This document shows, in pieces, positions 1-10,737 of a DNA stretch of 55,588 nucleotides (position 1 is the first letter of the stretch; every line of letters starts with the position of its first letter). Made by a program: the position numbers and the translations under genes. The notes beneath the pieces were generated by a model. That model had not been told where the DNA came from. It worked only from the letters and a program-made list of their open reading frames with translations, and ran no database searches. Source of the stretch: Pseudomonas maioricensis (GTDB taxonomy: Bacteria; Pseudomonadota; Gammaproteobacteria; Pseudomonadales; Pseudomonadaceae); assembly GCF_022790535.1 (NCBI RefSeq), contig NZ_LOHG01000003.1:95274-150861 (forward strand), written 5' to 3'.

Positions 1-82
1 CCGAGCTTGCTCGCGATAAGGCTGGAAGCAATCTAAAGTAAACCGCGCCCAGCTTCATCGCGAGCAAGCTCAGCTCCCACAG
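1..82. repeat. REP-type inverted repeat, cut by window edge
   Basis: The arms GAGCTTGCTCGCGAT and ATCGCGAGCAAGCTC face each other, and the element ends in AGCTCCCACAG. The left end is missing because the window starts inside it. It has the same core as the copies at 26176 and 43190, so it belongs to the Pseudomonas REP/REPIN class. It lies 3' of cysNC, outside the terminator. Confidence 0.85.
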
Positions 83-106
83 AGTCCCCGGACCCCACAC
101 ACAAAC

Positions 107-133
107 AAAAAACCCGCCATCTCTGGCGGGTTT
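107..133 (-). terminator. Intrinsic terminator of the cysD-cysNC operon
   Basis: The stem is AAACCCGCC / GGCGGGTTT (perfect 9 bp, six-base loop ATCTCT). Read on the minus strand it is followed by a T-rich run, and it lies about 20 bases after the cysNC stop codon. Because the stem is flanked by A and T on both sides it may also work in the other direction. Confidence 0.85.
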
Positions 134-154
134 CTTGTTTACAGCAAACGATCG

Positions 155-2053
155 TCAGATCGCGCCGCGGCTGCGCAGCAGGTCGAGGACTTGCTTGACG
201 CTGTCTTCGAGGCTCAACGATTGGGTGTCGATAACCAGATCCGCATTAAGCGGCACGTCGTACGGGAACGACTCGCCCGGAATGTTATCGCCATCAGCTG
301 CGTACAGCCCCTGTGGATCGCGTTCACGGCAAACTGCAGGGGATGCCTGGACGTAGACAGTCAGCAGACGATCCGCGCCAATCAGGGACTTGGCCTGCTC
401 ACGACCTTCGCCATCCGGTGCAACGAACGCGGCCAGGGTAATCAGGCCTGCCTGGTTGAATTGACGCGCCACGTGAGCAGCACGACGCCAGTTCTCGGTA
501 CGTCCGGCACGGTCCTGCGGAAGCCCCTTGTTCAGGTCGTGACGCAGGTTCTGGCCATCCAGCACATAAACCGCGCGGCCCATGTCGAACAGCTTGCGCT
601 CTACAGCGTAAGCCAAGGTGCTTTTGCCGGCGCCCGACAGGCCGCTGAACAGCACAGTCGCAGGCTGCTGACCGAAACGCTGCGCACGTTCTTCAGTGGC
701 CACGTGCGCAAGTGCACCATGGTGGTTAGCCCCCGCACCACCGACCGGCTTGGCAATGATCATGCCCGCTGCCACGGTGCCGTTAGTCAAACGGTCAATA
801 ACAATGAACGAGCCAGTCGTGCGATTGCTGTCGTAACCGTCCAGCGCAATGGCTGAATCGAGGCTGATCTTGACGCGACCAATCTCGTTAAGCCCCAGAG
901 AACTGGCAGGCCCTTCGGCCAGGGTGTTGACGTCTACGCGATGGGTGATGCTGGCGATCGAGCCCGGCACATAGCTGGTGGCACGCTTGATGTCGTATTT
1001 CTTGCCCGGCAGCATCGGTTCTTCGGCCATCCAGACCAGCATGGCGTCGAAAGCGTCGGCCACTTGCGGCACGTTATCGGCGTGGACCAGCAAGTCACCA
1101 CGGGAGATATCAATCTCGTCTTCCATGGTCAGAGTGACGGCCTGACCCGGCCCGGCATTCTCCAGCTCACCTTCGAAGGTGACGATGGATTTGACGCGGC
1201 TGCTCTTGCCCGAAGGCAGCACGACGATTTCGTCACCCTTGTGCACGATACCGCTCGCCAGCGTACCGGCAAAACCACGGAAGTTCAGGTTTGGACGGTT
1301 GACGTACTGCACCGGGAAACGCATGTCGGTGTAGTTGCGGTCGTTGGCAATCTCGACGGTTTCGAGGATTTCCATCAAGGACTGACCGGTGTACCAAGGC
1401 GAACGCTCGCTCTTGTTCACCACGTTGTCGCCCTTGAGAGCCGACATCGGCACGAAGGCCATGGTGGTCGGCTTGAACGCGATGCCGTCGGCGAACTTCA
1501 GGTAATCAGACTTGATTGACTCGAAGACGCTTTCGTCAAAGCCATTGAGGTCCATCTTGTTGATGGCCACAACGATATGCTTGATGCCCAGCAGCGATGC
1601 GATGTAGCTGTGACGGCGAGTCTGGGTCTGCACGCCGTAACGGGCATCCACCAGAATAATTGCCAGGTCACAGGTCGATGCACCGGTCGCCATATTGCGC
1701 GTGTACTGCTCATGGCCAGGAGTATCGGCAATGATGAACTTGCGCTTGGCAGTGGAGAAATAGCGGTAGGCAACATCAATCGTGATGCCCTGCTCGCGCT
1801 CGGCCTGAAGGCCGTCAACCAGTAACGCCAGATCGACGTCTTCGCCAGTGGTGCCAGACTTCTTCGAATCGCGAGTAATGGCTTCAAGGTGATCTTCGTA
1901 GATCATCTTGGAGTCGTGCAGCAAACGGCCGATCAGCGTGCTCTTGCCGTCGTCGACGTTGCCACAGGTAAGAAAGCGCAGCATTTCCTTGCGTTCGTGC
2001 TGGCCCAGATAGGCGAGGATGTCCTCGCTGATCAAATCAGATGCGTGCGACAT
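155..2053 (-). CDS. cysNC: CysNC: sulfate adenylyltransferase large subunit fused to APS kinase
   Basis: This bifunctional cytoplasmic enzyme acts in sulfate activation. The N-terminal GTPase half works with CysD to make APS from ATP and sulfate, and the C-terminal kinase half phosphorylates APS to PAPS. The 632-residue protein shows an EF-Tu-like G domain with P-loop GNVDDGKST at residues 31-39, DTPGHEQY near 110 and NKMD near 164. A second P-loop, GLSGAGKST, is at about 471-479 and opens the APS kinase domain. The CysN-CysC fusion is usual in pseudomonads. The ATG at 2053 has AAGGGG six bases upstream and lies nine bases after the cysD stop, so the two form one operon. Control by CysB and sulfur supply is expected from the family; I could not define a binding site. 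Confidence 0.97.
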   Translation of the reverse strand: MSHASDLISEDILAYLGQHERKEMLRFLTCGNVDDGKSTLIGRLLHDSKMIYEDHLEAITRDSKKSGTTGEDVDLALLVDGLQAEREQGITIDVAYRYFSTAKRKFIIADTPGHEQYTRNMATGASTCDLAIILVDARYGVQTQTRRHSYIASLLGIKHIVVAINKMDLNGFDESVFESIKSDYLKFADGIAFKPTTMAFVPMSALKGDNVVNKSERSPWYTGQSLMEILETVEIANDRNYTDMRFPVQYVNRPNLNFRGFAGTLASGIVHKGDEIVVLPSGKSSRVKSIVTFEGELENAGPGQAVTLTMEDEIDISRGDLLVHADNVPQVADAFDAMLVWMAEEPMLPGKKYDIKRATSYVPGSIASITHRVDVNTLAEGPASSLGLNEIGRVKISLDSAIALDGYDSNRTTGSFIVIDRLTNGTVAAGMIIAKPVGGAGANHHGALAHVATEERAQRFGQQPATVLFSGLSGAGKSTLAYAVERKLFDMGRAVYVLDGQNLRHDLNKGLPQDRAGRTENWRRAAHVARQFNQAGLITLAAFVAPDGEGREQAKSLIGADRLLTVYVQASPAVCRERDPQGLYAADGDNIPGESFPYDVPLNADLVIDTQSLSLEDSVKQVLDLLRSRGAI

Positions 2054-2062
2054 GACAACCCC

Positions 2063-2980
2063 TTAGAAATAACCCTGACGTTTCTTTTCTTCCATCGAAC
2101 CAGCGCCATCGTGATCGATGACTCGGCCCTGACGTTCGGAAGTACGCGTCAGAAGCATTTCCTGAATGATGTCAGTGAGGCTGGTGGCCTCGGACTCGAC
2201 TGCGCCCGTCAACGGGTAGTCGCCAAGTGTACGGAAGCGGACTTTCTTCTTGACGATGCGTGCCTTGTCCTCATCGCTGAGGTGATTGAGCAGACGCTCG
2301 TCGTCGATCATGATCCAGGTGCCATTCATCTCGATGACGTCGCGCTCGGCAGCGAAGTACAACGGGACAATCGGGATGCTTTCCAGATAGATGTACTGCC
2401 AGATATCCAGCTCGGTCCAGTTGGACAGAGGGAACACACGAATCGACTCGCCCTTGTTGACGTTGCCGTTGTAGACGTTCCACAGCTCTGGGCGCTGGTT
2501 TTTCGGATCCCAGCGGTGCTTGCTGTCGCGGAACGAATACACGCGCTCTTTGGCACGGGATTTCTCTTCATCACGACGCGCGCCGCCGAACGCGGCATCA
2601 AAGCCGTGCTTGTCCAGGGCCTGCTTGAGACCTTCGGTCTTCATGATGTCAGTATGCTTGGAGCTGCCGTGGGTCAACGGGCTGATGTTTTGCGCCACGC
2701 CGTCCGGGTTGATATGGACGATCAGGTCCAGGCCCATTTCCTTAACCATCTGGTCGCGGAAACGATACATTTCCTGGAATTTCCAGCGGGTGTCCACATG
2801 CATTACCGGGAATGGCAGCTTGCCCGGAAAGAACGCCTTGCGCGCCAGATGCAGCATTACGGCTGAGTCTTTACCGACGGAGTACAGCATCACCGGGTTA
2901 TCAAACTCGGCGGCGACCTCGCGGATGATGTGGATGCTTTCCGCCTCCAGTTGCTTAAGATGCGTCAGTTTATCGACCAT
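2063..2980 (-). CDS. cysD: CysD: sulfate adenylyltransferase small subunit
   Basis: This is the catalytic subunit of ATP sulfurylase. It uses ATP and sulfate to form APS while CysN hydrolyses GTP to drive the reaction. The 305-residue protein has the family's usual length and the PP-loop SVGKDS at residues 34-39, which binds the ATP pyrophosphate. It is the first gene of the cysD-cysNC operon. The 153-base gap upstream, towards the Nif3 gene, should hold the promoter, but I see no convincing -35/-10 pair there. Confidence 0.97.
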   Translation of the reverse strand: MVDKLTHLKQLEAESIHIIREVAAEFDNPVMLYSVGKDSAVMLHLARKAFFPGKLPFPVMHVDTRWKFQEMYRFRDQMVKEMGLDLIVHINPDGVAQNISPLTHGSSKHTDIMKTEGLKQALDKHGFDAAFGGARRDEEKSRAKERVYSFRDSKHRWDPKNQRPELWNVYNGNVNKGESIRVFPLSNWTELDIWQYIYLESIPIVPLYFAAERDVIEMNGTWIMIDDERLLNHLSDEDKARIVKKKVRFRTLGDYPLTGAVESEATSLTDIIQEMLLTRTSERQGRVIDHDGAGSMEEKKRQGYF

Positions 2981-3133
2981 GGTTACTCACGGGTTGCATT
3001 CATTATTGACCGGACAACGCCCGGGACGGCCAGCGGGCCGTGTTCGAGGCGGCACTCTAGCACAGCGACTACTTCTATTCAGGGGGCCAAATAGACCTAA
3101 ACGTTCTAACGATATACCGTCTCGTTTGGGAGA

Positions 3134-3892
3134 TCAGACCGGGTTCGGGCAATCAATGAACAGGTGCTCAACAGCAAACCGGCGGGCCAGATAGTCTCCT
3201 AATGCCTGAACCCCGTAACGCTCAGTCGCATGGTGGCCGGCCGCGATAAAACTGATGCCGTTCTCCCGCGCACTGTGCACGGTCTGCTCCGACGCTTCAC
3301 CGCTGATAAACAGATCGACCCCAGCTGCGATCGCCTGATCGATGTACCCCTGCCCGCCTCCTGTGCACCAGCCCACCCGACGAATCATCCCGGCGCCTTC
3401 TATCAGCAGCGGTTCGCGGCCCAGTGCTTCCTGCACGCGACGGGCAAAATCCCGGGGCATCACAGGCTCATTCAGCGAACCAACCAGCCCGACAACACGT
3501 GTGTTATCCGGATCGAGCGGACCTTCCACAGTAATGTCCAGCTGGAGCGCCAACTGCACGTTATTACCCACGTCCGGGTGCACGTCCAGGGGCAGGTGAT
3601 AGGCCAACAGGCTGATATCGTGCTTGAGCAAGGTTTTCAGGCGACGCTGCTTCATGCCGACGACGCAGGGGTTCTCGCCTTTCCAGAAATAACCGTGGTG
3701 CACGAGAATCAGATCGGCCTGCGCATCAACCGCAGCATCCAGCAAGGCCTGGCTTGCGGTAACACCACTGACGATTCGCATGACCTGTGGACGACCTTCG
3801 ACCTGCAGGCCATTCGGGCAATAATCCTGGATGCGGGCACTGCCCAGATAACGGTCGGCTTCTTCTACCAGAGTGCTGAGCGCAACAGCCAT
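3134..3892 (-). CDS. Nif3/DUF34-family dinuclear metal protein
   Basis: This 252-residue protein belongs to the Nif3-like family (YbgI in E. coli), which forms hexameric rings with a two-metal centre. Some members are annotated as 'GTP cyclohydrolase I type 2', but the physiological role is unsettled. Metal-ligand motifs are visible: VHHG at residues 64-67, AYHLPLD in the middle and GHHATE near the C terminus. I chose the ATG at 3892, which has AGGAG eight bases upstream; an upstream in-frame extension to 3985 has no ribosome site and overlaps the algW promoter region. The gene is divergent from algW, as in other pseudomonads. Confidence 0.9.
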   Translation of the reverse strand: MAVALSTLVEEADRYLGSARIQDYCPNGLQVEGRPQVMRIVSGVTASQALLDAAVDAQADLILVHHGYFWKGENPCVVGMKQRRLKTLLKHDISLLAYHLPLDVHPDVGNNVQLALQLDITVEGPLDPDNTRVVGLVGSLNEPVMPRDFARRVQEALGREPLLIEGAGMIRRVGWCTGGGQGYIDQAIAAGVDLFISGEASEQTVHSARENGISFIAAGHHATERYGVQALGDYLARRFAVEHLFIDCPNPV

Positions 3893-3966
3893 AAAAGACT
3901 CCTGAATGTGTGATTTAAAGCTGATAGGGTCGTGTTGCTGAAATGGTTCACTTCTGAATATCTTAT

Positions 3967-3998
3967 TTGTGAAACACGACACCAAGTGCTCGTATAAT
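3967..3998 (+). promoter_or_regulatory. Probable algW promoter
   Basis: A perfect TATAAT lies at 3993-3998, 64 bases before the algW ATG. A -35 is less clear: GTGAAA at 3970 gives a 17-base spacer and TTGTGA at 3967 gives 20. Confidence 0.5.
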
Positions 3999-4062
3999 GC
4001 CGCCCATTATGGCGCAGATGGGCAGAAAGCCGCAGCGTCGGATCACTTTCAGGATTTGCTCA

Positions 4063-5226
4063 ATGTTCAAGGCGCTGCGCTTTTTTGGTTGGCCATTGCT
4101 GGCAGGCGTACTTATCGCCCTGCTGATTATTCAGCGTTTCCCGGAGATGGTCGGCCTGCCCAGTCTCGACGTTAATCTGCAACAAGCGCCACAAACCAGC
4201 TACGTCCAGCAAGGCCCGGTCTCGTATGCCGACGCGGTGGGCATGGCGGCCCCGGCAGTGGTCAATCTCTACACAACGAAGATGGTCAATAAAGCGGCCA
4301 ACCCGATGTTCGAGGACCCGCAATTCCGGCGTTTCTTTGGCGATAACATGCCCAAGCAGAAACGCATGGAGTCGAGCCTCGGTTCTGGCGTCCTGATGAG
4401 TCCGGAAGGCTACATTCTGACCAATAACCACGTCACGACCGGCGCCGATCAAATCGTCGTAGCGCTCAAGGATGGTCGGGAAACCATCGCCCGGGTCATT
4501 GGCAATGACCCCGAAACCGATCTGGCAGTTCTGAAGATCGATCTCAAGAATATCCCGTCGATCACTATTGGCCGCTCCGACAGCATCCGTATCGGTGACG
4601 TCGCGCTGGCCATCGGAAATCCTTTCGGCGTCGGCCAGACCGTCACCATGGGTATTATCAGCGCCACCGGCCGTAATCAGCTCGGCCTGAACACCTACGA
4701 AGACTTTATTCAGACAGACGCAGCGATCAACCCGGGCAACTCGGGCGGTGCGCTGGTTGACGCCAGTGGCAACCTGACCGGTATCAATACGGCAATCTTC
4801 TCCAAGTCCGGCGGTTCTCAGGGGATCGGCTTTGCGATTCCGACCAAGCTGGCGATGGAGGTGATGAAATCGATCATCGAGCATGGCCAGGTGATTCGTG
4901 GCTGGCTGGGCATCGAGGTGCAGCCACTGACTCAGGAACTGGCTGAGTCATTTGGCCTGAAGGACCGCCCGGGTATCGTCGTGGCGGGCATTTTCCGTGA
5001 CGGTCCGGCACAGAAAGCCGGATTGCAGCTTGGGGACGTGATTTTGAGCATCAACGGCGAACCCGCCGGTGATGGTCGCCGCTCGATGAATCAGGTAGCA
5101 CGCACCAAGCCCAGCGACAAGATCGCCATTCAGGTCATGCGCAACGGGAAGGAAGTGAAACTCAATGCCGAGGTCGGCCTGCGTCCGCCACCTCCGCCTT
5201 CGGCTACGCCGGTTGAGGAGCAGTAA
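4063..5226 (+). CDS. algW: AlgW: periplasmic DegS-type site-1 protease
   Basis: AlgW is the inner-membrane-anchored trypsin-like protease that cleaves the anti-sigma factor MucA in response to envelope stress, releasing AlgU and so alginate and envelope-repair genes. The 387-residue protein has one N-terminal membrane segment (about residues 8-25). The catalytic triad is His123 (NNHVTTG), Asp153 (ETDLAVL) and Ser227 (NPGNSGG), followed by one PDZ domain (about 280-370) that would sense C-terminal peptides of misfolded outer-membrane proteins. The ATG at 4063 follows AGGA and places the anchor at the very start; the longer in-frame ORF from 3997 would begin inside the promoter. The protein ends in a proline-rich tail. 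Confidence 0.95.
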   Translation: MFKALRFFGWPLLAGVLIALLIIQRFPEMVGLPSLDVNLQQAPQTSYVQQGPVSYADAVGMAAPAVVNLYTTKMVNKAANPMFEDPQFRRFFGDNMPKQKRMESSLGSGVLMSPEGYILTNNHVTTGADQIVVALKDGRETIARVIGNDPETDLAVLKIDLKNIPSITIGRSDSIRIGDVALAIGNPFGVGQTVTMGIISATGRNQLGLNTYEDFIQTDAAINPGNSGGALVDASGNLTGINTAIFSKSGGSQGIGFAIPTKLAMEVMKSIIEHGQVIRGWLGIEVQPLTQELAESFGLKDRPGIVVAGIFRDGPAQKAGLQLGDVILSINGEPAGDGRRSMNQVARTKPSDKIAIQVMRNGKEVKLNAEVGLRPPPPPSATPVEEQ

Positions 5227-5249
5227 TCGCACCGCCAGAAATTGACGAC

Positions 5250-5339
5250 GTGGGACCGGATTCATCCGGGAAGGCGATACTGCTGACAATACAAATGCGT
5301 CGGCTGTACCGGCCTGTTCCCGGATGAATAGGGTCCCAC
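5250..5339. repeat. Inverted repeat, family with GTGGGACC ends
   Basis: The 23-base arms start GTGGGACC and contain ATTCATCCGGGAA; they match in 21 of 23 positions around a 44-base centre. The sequence differs from the GAGCTTGCTCGCG repeats elsewhere in the window, so this is a second REP family. It sits between the convergent ends of algW and hisC. Confidence 0.8.
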
Positions 5340-5354
5340 TGAGTTGCGTAGATA

Positions 5355-5447
5355 CCTGTGGGAGCGAGGGTTGCCCGCGATAAGAGCACTGAGGTTTATC
5401 TGATAAACCGTGGCGGCTTTATCGCGGGCAAGCCTCGCTCCCACAGG
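5355..5447. repeat. REP inverted repeat (TTGCCCGCGAT core)
   Basis: The outer arms CCTGTGGGAGCGAGG / CCTCGCTCCCACAGG are perfect, followed by TTGCCCGCGATAA-type inner arms. It lies 15 bases from the previous palindrome, so two different repeat families sit side by side between algW and hisC and probably double as a bidirectional terminator. Confidence 0.85.
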
Positions 5448-5471
5448 TGTGACGATGGTGAGACCGGGTTA

Positions 5472-6524
5472 TTACAACCCCGCCAACCCATCCAGCAGCG
5501 CCTGGTTTTGCTCCGGCGTGCCAATGCTGATCCGCAGGAACTGGGCAATGCGCTCCTGCTTGAAGTGCCGAACAATCACACCCTGCTCGCGCAGCTTCGC
5601 CGCGATACCGGCAGCGTCGTGTTGTGGGTGACGGGCAAAAATAAAGTTGGCCGCCGATGGCAGCACTTCAAACCCGAGCGTTTGCAGCTCGCTGGTCAAT
5701 GCATCACGACTGGCGATAACCGCATTGCGGGTGAACTCAAAGTGCTCACGATCTTCGAAGGCAGCAGCAGCCCCGACAATGGCCAGACGATCCAGCGGAT
5801 AAGAGTTGAAGCTGTTCTTGACCCGCTCCAGCGCCTCGATCAAATCCGGATGCCCCACCGCCAGGCCGACTCGCAACCCTGCCAGTGAGCGCGACTTGGA
5901 CAATGTCTGGGTCACCAGCAGGTTCGGATAACGATCCACCAGAGAGATCGCCGTCTCGCCACCAAAATCGATATACGCCTCGTCAACCACAACCACAGAA
6001 TCGGGACTCGCCTTGAGCATCTGCTCAACAGCGTCCAGCCCCACTACGCAACCTGTTGGCGCGTTCGGGTTAGGAAAGATGATCCCGCCATTAGGCTTGG
6101 CGTAATCCTCAACCCGGATCTGAAACTGCTCATCCAGCGCGATAGCGTCGTACTCAATGCCATACAAACCGCAGTAGACCGGATAGAAGCTGTAGCTGAT
6201 GTCCGGAAACAACAACGGTTTGCCGTGCAGGAAAAAAGCGTTGAATGCATGTGCGAGCACTTCATCCGAACCGTTACCCAGAAATACCTGGCCGGGTTGC
6301 ACGTCGTAGTAGCTTGCGACTGCCTGTTTCAGCACGTCGCTGTTCGGGTCAGGATAAAGACGCAGATCGTCGGTCAGCTCGGCACGCATCGCGGCCAAAG
6401 CTTTAGGCGAAGGGCCATAAGGGTTTTCGTTGGTGTTGAGCTTGACCAGTTTGGTCAGCTTGGGCTGCTCACCCGGCACGTAGGGCACCAGACCGTTGAC
6501 GAAAGGACTCCAGAATTTACTCAT
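5472..6524 (-). CDS. hisC: HisC: histidinol-phosphate aminotransferase
   Basis: HisC is a PLP-dependent class I/II aminotransferase that converts imidazole-acetol phosphate plus glutamate to histidinol phosphate. The 350-residue protein has the substrate-binding NENPYGPSP near residue 32, the DEAYIDF strand near 181 that contacts PLP, and the Schiff-base lysine Lys210 in [11 protein letters not shown]. The ATG at 6524 has AGGGGA eight bases upstream and lies two bases after the hisD stop, so hisC is probably co-translated with hisD. Pseudomonads often carry a second hisC elsewhere; this is the copy linked to hisGD. Confidence 0.96.
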   Translation of the reverse strand: MSKFWSPFVNGLVPYVPGEQPKLTKLVKLNTNENPYGPSPKALAAMRAELTDDLRLYPDPNSDVLKQAVASYYDVQPGQVFLGNGSDEVLAHAFNAFFLHGKPLLFPDISYSFYPVYCGLYGIEYDAIALDEQFQIRVEDYAKPNGGIIFPNPNAPTGCVVGLDAVEQMLKASPDSVVVVDEAYIDFGGETAISLVDRYPNLLVTQTLSKSRSLAGLRVGLAVGHPDLIEALERVKNSFNSYPLDRLAIVGAAAAFEDREHFEFTRNAVIASRDALTSELQTLGFEVLPSAANFIFARHPQHDAAGIAAKLREQGVIVRHFKQERIAQFLRISIGTPEQNQALLDGLAGL

Positions 6525-6526
6525 GC

Positions 6527-7855
6527 TCAGTTCCCCTGCCCTTCGTTATCGATGATGCGATACTCGGCGCTGCGTGCGTGCGCAGTCAATGATTCGCCAC
6601 GAGCCAGTACCGATGCGGTCTTGCCAAGTTCGGATGCACCCTGCTGCGAGCAATAGATGATCGACGAACGTTTCTGAAAATCGTAAACCCCCAGCGGCGA
6701 TGAAAAGCGCGCGGTGCCGGAGGTTGGCAACACGTGGTTGGGACCCGCGCAATAGTCGCCCAACGCCTCAGACGTATGACGCCCCATGAAGATCGCGCCC
6801 GCATGTCGAATCTGCGGCAACCAGGCTTCCGGGTCTGCCACCGACAATTCAAGGTGTTCCGGCGCAATACGGTTGGCGACTTCAATGGCCTGCTGCATAT
6901 CAGCAACCTTGATCAACGCACCACGGCCATTGATCGACTTGTCGATGATCTCTGCACGCTCCATGGTCGGCATCAATTTGGCGATGCTCGCGGCCACCTG
7001 ATCCAGGAAGTCTGCGTCCGGGCTCACCAGAATCGCCTGAGCGTCTTCATCGTGCTCAGCCTGGGAAAAAAGATCCATCGCAATCCAGTCCGGATCGGTC
7101 TTGCCGTCACACACCACCAGAATCTCGGAAGGGCCGGCAATCATGTCGATACCAACCTGACCGAAAACGTGGCGCTTGGCGGTGGCTACATAAATGTTCC
7201 CCGGCCCGACGACCTTGTCGACACGCGGCACGCTTTCAGTACCGTAAGCCAGCGCAGCAACGGCTTGGGCGCCACCAATGGTGAACACGCGGTCAACTCC
7301 GGCAATACAGGCCGCGGCCAGCACCAGCTCATTGATTTCCCCACGTGGAGTTGGCACCACCATGACCACCTCGCCCACTCCCGCAACTTTGGCCGGAATA
7401 GCGTTCATCAATACCGATGACGGGTAAGACGCCTTGCCACCCGGCACGTAGAGACCGGCGCGATCCAGTGGCGTGACCTTTTGGCCCAGCACAGTGCCGT
7501 CGGCTTCGGTGTAGGTCCAGGAGTCCTGTTTCTGCTTCTCGTGGTACATGCGCACCCGATCCGCAGCCTTTTCCAGCGCGGCACGCTGGGCCGGGGTGAT
7601 ACGGGTCAGCGCCAGCTCCAAGCGTTCGCGAGGCAGAATCAGATCAGCCATGGAGGCGACTTGCAGCCCGTCGAAGCGCTCGGTGAACTCGACCAACGCA
7701 GCATCGCCCCGCTCACGTACGGCCTTGATGATGTCGAGAACACGCTCGTTGACCGAATCGTCAGACACACTTTCCCAGCTCAGCAGATGATCCAGATGAT
7801 GTGCGAAATCCGGGTCAGCAGCATTGAGTCGGCGAATTGCAGTCGGTGCGGTCAT
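6527..7855 (-). CDS. hisD: HisD: histidinol dehydrogenase
   Basis: HisD carries out the last two steps of histidine synthesis, oxidising L-histidinol to L-histidine with two NAD+ at a zinc site. The 442-residue protein has the family's length. [18 protein letters not shown] and, near the C terminus, [12 protein letters not shown] are family blocks that include zinc and catalytic residues. I chose the ATG at 7855, with GAGG eight bases upstream. An in-frame extension to 7960 runs through a structured leader and has no homology-like sequence. That leader (7863-7944) encodes a terminator hairpin and a helix that covers the hisD ribosome site; see the separate entry. Confidence 0.96.
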   Translation of the reverse strand: MTAPTAIRRLNAADPDFAHHLDHLLSWESVSDDSVNERVLDIIKAVRERGDAALVEFTERFDGLQVASMADLILPRERLELALTRITPAQRAALEKAADRVRMYHEKQKQDSWTYTEADGTVLGQKVTPLDRAGLYVPGGKASYPSSVLMNAIPAKVAGVGEVVMVVPTPRGEINELVLAAACIAGVDRVFTIGGAQAVAALAYGTESVPRVDKVVGPGNIYVATAKRHVFGQVGIDMIAGPSEILVVCDGKTDPDWIAMDLFSQAEHDEDAQAILVSPDADFLDQVAASIAKLMPTMERAEIIDKSINGRGALIKVADMQQAIEVANRIAPEHLELSVADPEAWLPQIRHAGAIFMGRHTSEALGDYCAGPNHVLPTSGTARFSSPLGVYDFQKRSSIIYCSQQGASELGKTASVLARGESLTAHARSAEYRIIDNEGQGN

Positions 7856-7862
7856 AGCGAGA

Positions 7863-7944
7863 GCCTCATAGGAATGGCAAAAACTCAGGCGCCCTAAACT
7901 AGCAGTCGATCCGCTTGGGCACCTGAGAATTCTGGCTATGAGGC
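7863..7944 (-). promoter_or_regulatory. Candidate attenuator/RNA switch in the hisG-hisD gap
   Basis: In the mRNA (minus strand) the outer arms GCCUCAUAG (7944-7936) and CUAUGAGGC (7871-7863) form a perfect 9-bp helix; the 3' arm contains the GAGG ribosome site of hisD. Inside it, CUCAGGUGCCC (7927-7917) pairs with GGGCGCCUGAG (7894-7884) over 11 bp with one G-U, and UUUUU follows directly, as in an intrinsic terminator. The pairs are read directly from the sequence; the regulatory role is inferred. No His-codon-rich leader peptide is visible, so classical his attenuation does not explain it. Confidence 0.6.
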
Positions 7945-7980
7945 GGATAGACGGGCGCAACTTAACGTCGCGCGGGTAGG

Positions 7981-8616
7981 TCAGCCGCGGTGTCGTGACT
8001 CCACTGCATTGCGCAGGGTATCGATAAGCGACTGGATGCGGGCGTGCTGCATTTTCATGGAAGCCTTGTTGACCACCAGACGAGAACTGATCGTAGCGAT
8101 CAACTCTTGAGGCTCCAGACCGTTAGCACGCAGGGTGTTGCCGGTGTCCACGACGTCAATGATCTTGTCTGCCAGGCCAATCAGCGGTGCCAGCTCCATG
8201 GAGCCATACAGCTTGATGATGTCAACCTGACGACCTTGCTCGGCATAGTAACGTTTAGCGACGTTGACGAACTTGGTTGCAACGCGCAGACGGCCTTTCG
8301 GCTCGGCAGCCCCAATAGCGCCAGCAGTCATCAGACGGCACTTGGCAATTTGCAGATCCAGTGGCTCATACAGGCCCTGGCCGGTGTATTCCATCAGCAC
8401 ATCTTTACCGGCAACGCCCAGATCAGCAGCACCATGTTCAACATAAGTCGGCACATCGGTGGCACGCACGATCAGCAAGCGCACATCGGCCTGGGTCGTG
8501 GGAATGATCAGCTTGCGGCTCTTGTCCGGATTCTCGGTTGGCACAATGCCCGCTTCGGCGAGAAGCGGCAGGGTGTCGTCGAGGATGCGGCCCTTGGACA
8601 ATGCGATGGTCAACAT
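7981..8616 (-). CDS. hisG: HisG: ATP phosphoribosyltransferase, short form
   Basis: HisG catalyses the first step of histidine synthesis, joining ATP and PRPP to give phosphoribosyl-ATP. The 211-residue protein is the short type, which lacks the C-terminal regulatory domain and normally needs HisZ for activity and histidine feedback; hisZ is not in this window. Visible blocks include ALSKGRILD at the N terminus, the [13 protein letters not shown] loop and the PRPP-binding region [13 protein letters not shown] near residue 156. The ATG at 8616 has AAGGA rather far upstream (12 bases), a weak start signal. It lies 174 bases downstream of murA. Confidence 0.95.
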   Translation of the reverse strand: MLTIALSKGRILDDTLPLLAEAGIVPTENPDKSRKLIIPTTQADVRLLIVRATDVPTYVEHGAADLGVAGKDVLMEYTGQGLYEPLDLQIAKCRLMTAGAIGAAEPKGRLRVATKFVNVAKRYYAEQGRQVDIIKLYGSMELAPLIGLADKIIDVVDTGNTLRANGLEPQELIATISSRLVVNKASMKMQHARIQSLIDTLRNAVESRHRG

Positions 8617-8747
8617 GGGAAACGTCAGTCCTTATCAGGAAACTTCTGCCCGAGCGCAATCGGCGCCGAACAAAACCTGATGCCGGTTCAACACGGGCAC
8701 CAGGTGAAACGAATCAGAATTCACACGCCGTGAAGCGCGCAATACCA

Positions 8748-8775
8748 ACGCCCGAACCACAATTGGCTCGGGCGT
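8748..8775 (-). terminator. Hairpin between murA and hisG
   Basis: ACGCCCGA and TCGGGCGT form a perfect 8-bp stem 15 bases after the murA stop. No T-run follows, so it may be a pause or mRNA-end structure rather than a full terminator. The rest of the 174-base gap shows no clear promoter. Confidence 0.4.
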
Positions 8776-8790
8776 CAGGTCGTTCAACTA

Positions 8791-10318
<1,528 letters not shown>

Positions 10319-10364
10319 GCTAAACCTCTATTGGCGACCTACGCGCGCGGGTCGGCCATCATAC

Positions 10365-10418
10365 AAAAAAGCCCACTCAATGCGAACCCCGCAACGCAGG
10401 ACCCGGACGAGGGGCTTT
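10365..10418 (-). terminator. Terminator after the mla operon
   Basis: On the minus strand AAAGCCCC pairs with GGGCTTT across a GC-rich 38-base interior and is followed by TTTTTT. It lies 14 bases after the mlaB stop and before ibaG, so it likely ends the mla transcript. Confidence 0.6.
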
Positions 10419-10431
10419 CATAAACGGGGGA

Positions 10432-10737
10432 TCAATGATCGTGGAGCAGTTCAGTCAGCTCTGAGACCTGAGCAATCTTGCGCATGTCTTCCGGCATCGA
10501 GCGGATGCTGACATCCTTGCCAGCGTCTCGTGCATCGCGCATGAAAGCCAGCAACAAGGCCAAGCCTACACTGCTGGATTTTTCAACGCCTGCGCAGTCC
10601 AGCACAACGGTCGGCAACTCACTCGACTTGATCAACGCGGCGCCCTGCTTGCGCAACGCCGGACCGGTCAAATAGTCGAGCGTGCCGATCAATTGCAACT
10701 CACCCGGCGCGACGAGCCGTACGACTGATTCTGTCAT
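10432..10737 (-). CDS. mlaB: MlaB: STAS-domain subunit of the Mla transporter
   Basis: This 101-residue cytoplasmic STAS protein binds the MlaF ATPase and stabilises the MlaFEDB complex of the inner membrane. The strand-helix pattern fits a STAS fold: VVLDCAGVEKSSSVGLALLLAF holds the serine-rich loop typical of anti-sigma-antagonist-like domains. The start overlaps the mlaC stop (ATGA), showing translational coupling. Pseudomonas work also calls this operon ttg2. It is the last gene of the operon. Confidence 0.88.
   Translation of the reverse strand: MTESVVRLVAPGELQLIGTLDYLTGPALRKQGAALIKSSELPTVVLDCAGVEKSSSVGLALLLAFMRDARDAGKDVSIRSMPEDMRKIAQVSELTELLHDH

Noticed and set aside
3893..3985. N-terminal extension of the Nif3 protein
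   Set aside because: The extra 31 residues lack a ribosome site and overlap the region before the algW promoter; AGGAG marks 3892.
7856..7960. N-terminal extension of HisD
   Set aside because: The added residues are encoded by the hairpin leader, do not resemble HisD, and GAGG precedes the ATG at 7855.
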